Below are positions 23,898 to 27,406 of a stretch of DNA of 27,406 bases, piece by piece. Position 1 is the stretch's first letter, and every line of letters begins with the position of its first letter. A model generated the notes under the pieces. It saw only the letters and a program-made list of their open reading frames with translations. It ran no database searches and was not told where the DNA came from. The translations under genes and the position numbers were made by a program. The DNA is from JANXXV01 sp038200305 (lineage in GTDB: Bacteria; Acidobacteriota; Terriglobia; Bryobacterales; Bryobacteraceae), in NCBI GenBank assembly GCA_038200305.1, contig JBBPYD010000136.1:1-27406 (forward strand), read 5' to 3'.

Positions 23898-24407
23898 ATG
23901 AAGCTTCTTTTCTGCACTCTCGCCGCCTATCTGTCCGTAGCCCAAGCGCAGGAGGGGCCGCTCATGCAAGCTGTGATGGGCCGCTACAATGCTGTCAAGC
24001 AAAACTTGATCGAGACTGCCGAAGTGATGCCGGAAGTTAATTACAACTTCCACCTCACTCTACCGCAGCGTTCCTTCGGTGAGTGGATTGACCACACGGT
24101 AATTTCCATTAACAACAACTGCTCTGCGATAAAAGGCGTTGTGGCTCCCAAGCCGGAGCACGCCACATCGAAAGCCGGCCTGGTGAAAGCAATGAAGGAT
24201 TCGTTCGCAATCTGCGACTCCGCCTTCAATGGCATGACCGACCAGAAAGCCCTAACCGAAATCACGATTGGCGAAAAGAAGTTGTACCCGGTAACCCCGA
24301 TACTGGCGATGCTCACCGGCCTAAACGAACATTACGGCAATCTGGTGGGTTATCTGCGCAGCAAAGGAATCACCCCACCGTCCACCGCCCGCGCGCAAAA
24401 GAAATAG
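23898..24407 (+). CDS. Secreted DinB-like protein
   Basis: 169 residues from ATG at 23898 (GGGG just before it); an ATG at 23889 is possible and adds three residues. The N-terminus MKLLFCTLAAYLSVAQAQ is a clear signal peptide. The rest is a four-helix bundle of the DinB/YfiT type: WIDHTVISINNNC holds a His in the first pair of helices and LNEHYGNLVGYLR holds a second, matching two of the three usual metal ligands; a third is not obvious. DinB-like proteins are metal-binding and many act as thiol-dependent transferases, but exported ones have no known role. It starts 10 bases after ftsK, so it may be co-transcribed. Cysteines are present at 45 or so and near 76. Confidence 0.75.
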   Translation: MKLLFCTLAAYLSVAQAQEGPLMQAVMGRYNAVKQNLIETAEVMPEVNYNFHLTLPQRSFGEWIDHTVISINNNCSAIKGVVAPKPEHATSKAGLVKAMKDSFAICDSAFNGMTDQKALTEITIGEKKLYPVTPILAMLTGLNEHYGNLVGYLRSKGITPPSTARAQKK

Positions 24408-24426
24408 GATTCACCTTAGACAAGGG

Positions 24427-24450
24427 GATCGGACCCTGATTAATCCGATC
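24427..24450. terminator. Hairpin between the DinB-like and nitronate monooxygenase genes
   Basis: GATCGGA (24427-24433) and TCCGATC (24444-24450) form a perfect 7-bp stem with a 10-base loop, followed by only two T's. It could be a weak terminator for the upstream genes or a leader structure for the next gene, whose ATG is 8 bases downstream. Which of the two is unclear. Confidence 0.35.
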
Positions 24451-24457
24451 TTGTGGA

Positions 24458-25528
24458 ATGTTGAAGCAACTTGGCATTGAGCACCCCATCATTCAGGCTC
24501 CAATGGCTGGAGGCCCAACCACTCCCGAATTGGTTGCAGCGGTCTCTAACGCAGGTGGTCTTGGCTCACTCGGAGCCGCCTACCAAACTCCTGATCAGAT
24601 CACGCTAGCCATTCGAAGCATCAGGGATCTCACGGGCAGGCCGTTTAACGTAAACCTGTTTGCCGGTGCATACGATCCCGATACGCACGCAGATTCCGCG
24701 CCGATGCTAGCTCTCCTTGCAGGCATCCACAAGTCGCTTGGATTACCGCCTCCGGTTCTGCCAATCCTCCCGGCTGATCCGTTCCCCAGGCAGTTGGAAG
24801 CCGTCCTGGAAGCGCGGCCAGCCGTATTCAGTTTCACGTTCGGCATCCCCGCCGCCGAGGCGATAACGCATCTCCGATCGCGCGGAATTGCACTCGCCGG
24901 CACCGCTACAACAGTTGAAGAGGCGCGTCTGCTGGAGCAAGCAGGAGTAGATGCAATCGTCGCGCAAGGCTCCGAGGCTGGCGCGCACCGTGGAACCTTC
25001 GCGGGCCCATTCGAAACGGCCATGGTTCCGACCCTGGATCTCGTCCGTGAAATCGTAGGAGCCGTGCGCACGCCGGTGATCGCTTCCGGCGGTCTCATGG
25101 ATGGCCGCGACATCGCAGCGGCAATGGCCCTTGGCGCAGACGGAGCGCAACTTGGCACTGCATTCCTAACTTGCCCTGAATCCGGTGCGTCTGAAGCATA
25201 CAAGCGGGCGATCCTCTCTGCCGGTAAGAACACGACGGTCATCACGCGAGCCTTCTCCGGCAGGCCCGCCCGGGGCCTCGCCAACACCTTCATCGCCAGA
25301 CTTAAAGGGAAGGAAAACGCGATCCTTCCATACCCATTGCAGAACGCTCTAACGCGGCCAATGCGAACCGCTGCCGCAAAGCGAGGCGACGAGAGATTTC
25401 TATCTCTGTGGGCTGGCACGGGAGTTACCCGCGCGCGTTCGATGTCCGCCACCGAGCTTATCGGATGCTTGGTTGCGGAAATGAGGAGCGCTCAAGCTAC
25501 CAAGAATCCTACAATCGAAGATACATGA
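24458..25528 (+). CDS. Nitronate monooxygenase (NMO, 2-nitropropane dioxygenase family)
   Basis: 356 residues, FMN-dependent TIM barrel. It oxidises alkyl nitronates such as propionate-3-nitronate and so protects from that plant and fungal toxin. Class I-type motifs: IIQAPMAGG (11-19), VSNAGGLGSLGAAY (29-42), GSEAGAHRGTF with the catalytic His177, then ASGGLMDGRDIAAAMALGA for the FMN phosphate, and RAFSGRPARGLANTF. Length is in the normal range. There is a TTGTGGA before the ATG, which is not a strong SD. Its TGA overlaps the beta-lactamase-like ATG by 4 bases. The related FabK enoyl reductases share the fold, but the motifs here favour NMO. Confidence 0.92.
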   Translation: MLKQLGIEHPIIQAPMAGGPTTPELVAAVSNAGGLGSLGAAYQTPDQITLAIRSIRDLTGRPFNVNLFAGAYDPDTHADSAPMLALLAGIHKSLGLPPPVLPILPADPFPRQLEAVLEARPAVFSFTFGIPAAEAITHLRSRGIALAGTATTVEEARLLEQAGVDAIVAQGSEAGAHRGTFAGPFETAMVPTLDLVREIVGAVRTPVIASGGLMDGRDIAAAMALGADGAQLGTAFLTCPESGASEAYKRAILSAGKNTTVITRAFSGRPARGLANTFIARLKGKENAILPYPLQNALTRPMRTAAAKRGDERFLSLWAGTGVTRARSMSATELIGCLVAEMRSAQATKNPTIEDT

Positions 25529-26406
25529 ACAAACTCCTCTGCGCTCTGCTCCTTGCCAATACCTACATCTCCGCCCAACCCACCGCTATTGAGTTGCTAG
25601 AGCAAAAAACCCTCGACCGCGTCCGCACCCTCAACTCCGCACTCGATGGCGTGCTCGGCTTCTACGCGATCGATCTCAACAACGGCCGCACGCTCTCCCT
25701 CAACCGCGACACGGTCTTCCCGCAAGCCAGCTCCATCAAGATCGCCATCATGATCCAGATGTTCAAGTCCGCGCGGGCAGGCGCATTCAAACTCACCGAT
25801 CCGGTCACGTTGAAGCCCGAGGACACCGTTGGCGGCAGCGGGCATCTTCAAATCCTGCTCCGAAGCGGACCAACCACCCTCACGGTCCGCGATCTCATCG
25901 GCGCCATGATTGAAACCAGCGATAACACCGCCACGAATCGTTGCATCGCAATGGTGGGCATCGACCAAGTGAACCGGACTCTAGGTGAACTCGGCTTCCG
26001 CGCCACCCGTTTGCAGCGAAAAATGCTTGACACCGCAGCCGCCGCGCAAGACCATGAAAACATCTCCACACCCGAGGAGATGGCCCGCTTGCTGGAAATG
26101 ATCTATCGCGGCAAGATCCTCGATGCCGATGCCTCACACGAGATGCTCGCAATCCTGAAGCGCGTGGATGCGGACATGCGCAAGGTCATTCCGGAATCGG
26201 TGGAAGTCGCGGCCAAACCCGGCGAGCTCACCGGCGTCCGCTGCGAAACCGGACTCATCCTGCTGCCTAGACGTCCCTTCGTGCTCAGTGTCAACTCCAC
26301 CTTTTTGGACGCCAACACCGATCCCGTAGGCGCGGTCACCCGCATCGTCTATGAGCATTTTGAGAAGCTTGCCAAATCAAATAAGTACGGGAACAAACTA
26401 CAATAG
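25525..26406 (+). CDS. Secreted class A beta-lactamase-like serine hydrolase
   Basis: 293 residues from ATG at 25525; the frame extends upstream to 25408 but that part lies within the previous gene. Signal peptide at about 1-18 (ending YISAQ). The family's Ser-x-x-Lys is S69-S70-I71-K72, the SDN loop is S132-D133-N134, and the third motif is K231-P232-G233 instead of the usual KTG or KSG. In the omega-loop region RLQRKMLDTAAAAQD the Glu166 used by true class A enzymes for deacylation is not seen; similar non-lactamase members also show this RRKM(L/M)D pattern. It may be a peptidase, esterase or weak lactamase; resistance should not be assumed. Its start overlaps the NMO stop, and the DJ-1-type gene follows after 7 bases. 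Confidence 0.85.
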   Translation: MNKLLCALLLANTYISAQPTAIELLEQKTLDRVRTLNSALDGVLGFYAIDLNNGRTLSLNRDTVFPQASSIKIAIMIQMFKSARAGAFKLTDPVTLKPEDTVGGSGHLQILLRSGPTTLTVRDLIGAMIETSDNTATNRCIAMVGIDQVNRTLGELGFRATRLQRKMLDTAAAAQDHENISTPEEMARLLEMIYRGKILDADASHEMLAILKRVDADMRKVIPESVEVAAKPGELTGVRCETGLILLPRRPFVLSVNSTFLDANTDPVGAVTRIVYEHFEKLAKSNKYGNKLQ

Positions 26407-26413
26407 TTTGCGT

Positions 26414-26938
26414 ATGGAATTACAAGGCAAGAAAGTGGCGATCCTGGTGGACAACGTGTATCAGGAAATGGAAGTTTGGTATCCCCTGTTTCGTCTGCAA
26501 GAAGCAGGCGCTGAAGTGATCGCTGTCGGCCCCGCTGCCGGTCAAACTTACACCAGTAAACTCGGCTATCCAGTGAAATGCGCCATGTCCTATCAGGATG
26601 CAAACCCCGCGGATTTCCATGGCGTCATTATTCCGGGCGGCTATGCCCCCGATCACATTCGCCGTCACCCTCTCGCGATTCAATTCGTCCGCGATCTTGA
26701 TGCGGAAGGCAAACTGGTTGCGGCCATCTGCCATGGGCCGTGGGTCCTCTGCTCCACCGGGATTCTCAGGGGCCGGAATGCCACCTGCTTTTTCGCCATC
26801 AAAGACGACGTGATGAATGCTGGCGGCATTTACAGCGATGCGGAAGTGGTGGTCGATAAGAATCTGGTTACCTCCCGCAAGCCCGAAGATCTGCCCGCCT
26901 TCTGCCGTGAATCGATCAAGGTGCTGATTGCCCGATAA
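26414..26938 (+). CDS. DJ-1/PfpI family protein (deglycase or protease type)
   Basis: 174 residues, starting at 26414; an earlier frame start at 26351 lies within the previous gene. The fold is that of PfpI/YhbO: KKVAILVDNVYQEMEVWYP holds the conserved Glu (18 or 20), VIIPGGYAPDHIRRHP, and the nucleophile elbow AAICHGPWVLCS with Cys106-His107. No signal peptide, so it is cytoplasmic. Members have been described as intracellular peptidases and as glyoxal or methylglyoxal deglycases; the exact activity is debated. All key residues are present. It is in the same tight run as the beta-lactamase-like gene, and its last 11 bases overlap the ABC ATPase start. Confidence 0.92.
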   Translation: MELQGKKVAILVDNVYQEMEVWYPLFRLQEAGAEVIAVGPAAGQTYTSKLGYPVKCAMSYQDANPADFHGVIIPGGYAPDHIRRHPLAIQFVRDLDAEGKLVAAICHGPWVLCSTGILRGRNATCFFAIKDDVMNAGGIYSDAEVVVDKNLVTSRKPEDLPAFCRESIKVLIAR

Positions 26939-27406
26939 CGCAATCTCTGTCCGCGGCCTAACCAAATCGTACGGAGATTTCCAAGCCGTGTGCGGTCTCG
27001 ATTTCGATGTGCCTAAAGGCCAGGTGTTTGGGCTGCTCGGTCCGAACGGAGCGGGTAAGACCACCACCGTCGAAATTTTAGAAGGACTCCGCCCACGCAC
27101 CGGCGGCGAAGTCTCCGTGCTCGGCTTCGATCCCGCCGTGGACAACAAGAAGATTAAAGATCGGATCGGCGTCTGCCTCCAGGCCACCAACCTTCCAGAC
27201 AAGATCACCGTCCGCGAAGCGTTGCAAGTCTTCTCCAGCTTCTACACGCGAACCACAAACGCGGACAAGCTAATGCACCGGCTGCAGCTCTGGGAAAAGC
27301 GCGACGCCTTCTACGGACAGCTTTCCGGCGGCCAGAAACAGCGCGTGGCCCTCGCCCTCGCCCTGGTAAATGAACCGCAACTGCTCTTCCTCGATGAGCC
27401 CACCAC
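26928..27406 (+). CDS. ABC transporter ATP-binding protein (3' truncated by window edge)
   Basis: The first 159 codons of an ABC ATPase. The frame opens right after a TGA at 26925-26927, and TTG at 26928 is the only sensible start, with AAGGTG a few bases before it; this overlaps the DJ-1-type gene by 11 bases. Walker A is GPNGAGKTTT, the Q-loop is CLQATNLP, the signature is LSGGQKQR, and Walker B begins LLFLDEPTT just before the edge. The Q-loop and overall layout match the DrrA/CcmA type that partners with an ABC-2 membrane protein, so an exporter of drug, lipid or polysaccharide is likely. The partner must lie downstream. Confidence 0.92.
   Translation, partial: MPDNAISVRGLTKSYGDFQAVCGLDFDVPKGQVFGLLGPNGAGKTTTVEILEGLRPRTGGEVSVLGFDPAVDNKKIKDRIGVCLQATNLPDKITVREALQVFSSFYTRTTNADKLMHRLQLWEKRDAFYGQLSGGQKQRVALALALVNEPQLLFLDEPT

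Noticed and set aside
24595..25452. 285-codon open frame on the minus strand
   Set aside because: Antisense to nitronate monooxygenase; Ser/Ala/Arg-rich shadow without motif.

Overview
The window looks like a piece of chromosome from an acidobacterium of the Solibacter/Bryobacter kind. The pointers are an Oar-like TonB-dependent receptor with an N-terminal carboxypeptidase-regulatory domain, a YVTN-type propeller tail, an S55 (SpoIVB-like) peptidase paired with a propeller protein, a secreted glutaminase-A-type protein, and many secreted single-copy enzymes. The assignment is inferred from gene content; no rRNA or marker tree is available here. Gene density is high, many neighbours overlap by ATGA, and no tRNA, rRNA, CRISPR array or IS element was seen.

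Layout. 1-4950 (+): end of a propeller protein, a large secreted protein joining a PHP-like His/Asp-rich region to a GATase-like C-terminus, and a glutaminase-A family protein. 4965-7484 (-): exosortase, EpsI-type partner and a secreted alpha/beta hydrolase in an overlapping operon. 7542-11620 (+): an S55 peptidase translationally coupled to a propeller/Ig-like secreted protein. 11640-12193 (-): a Phd/YefM-RelE-type toxin-antitoxin pair just downstream of pyruvate kinase (12213-13637, -). 13713-14946: a genomic scar made of a dead PaeR7I/XhoI-type endonuclease gene, the tail of its methyltransferase and the back half of a small EamA transporter. 14963-18136 (-): TonB-dependent receptor. 18271-20547: a divergent pair of Tat-like exported enzymes, a PIG-L deacetylase (-) and a SelA-like PLP protein (+). 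20598-23887 (+): uppP overlapping an ftsK-type DNA translocase, then a secreted DinB-like protein. 24458-27406 (+): nitronate monooxygenase, class A beta-lactamase-like protein, DJ-1/PfpI protein and the start of an ABC ATPase, tightly packed.

The most interesting points are: (i) the decayed restriction-modification locus, whose endonuclease can be followed through two in-frame TAG codons and a frameshift to its natural C-terminus, and whose methyltransferase was cut together with a divergent EamA gene, as if by one deletion; (ii) CTCGAG, the family's known target, was found only once in the window by eye, inside the dead endonuclease gene; (iii) the S55 peptidase has its Ser motif before its His motif, the reverse of SpoIVB, which suggests a circular permutation; (iv) a PLP enzyme of the SelA fold appears to carry a Tat-type export signal and shares a short promoter region with a deacetylase. 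I did not find a clear, wholly new multi-gene system.
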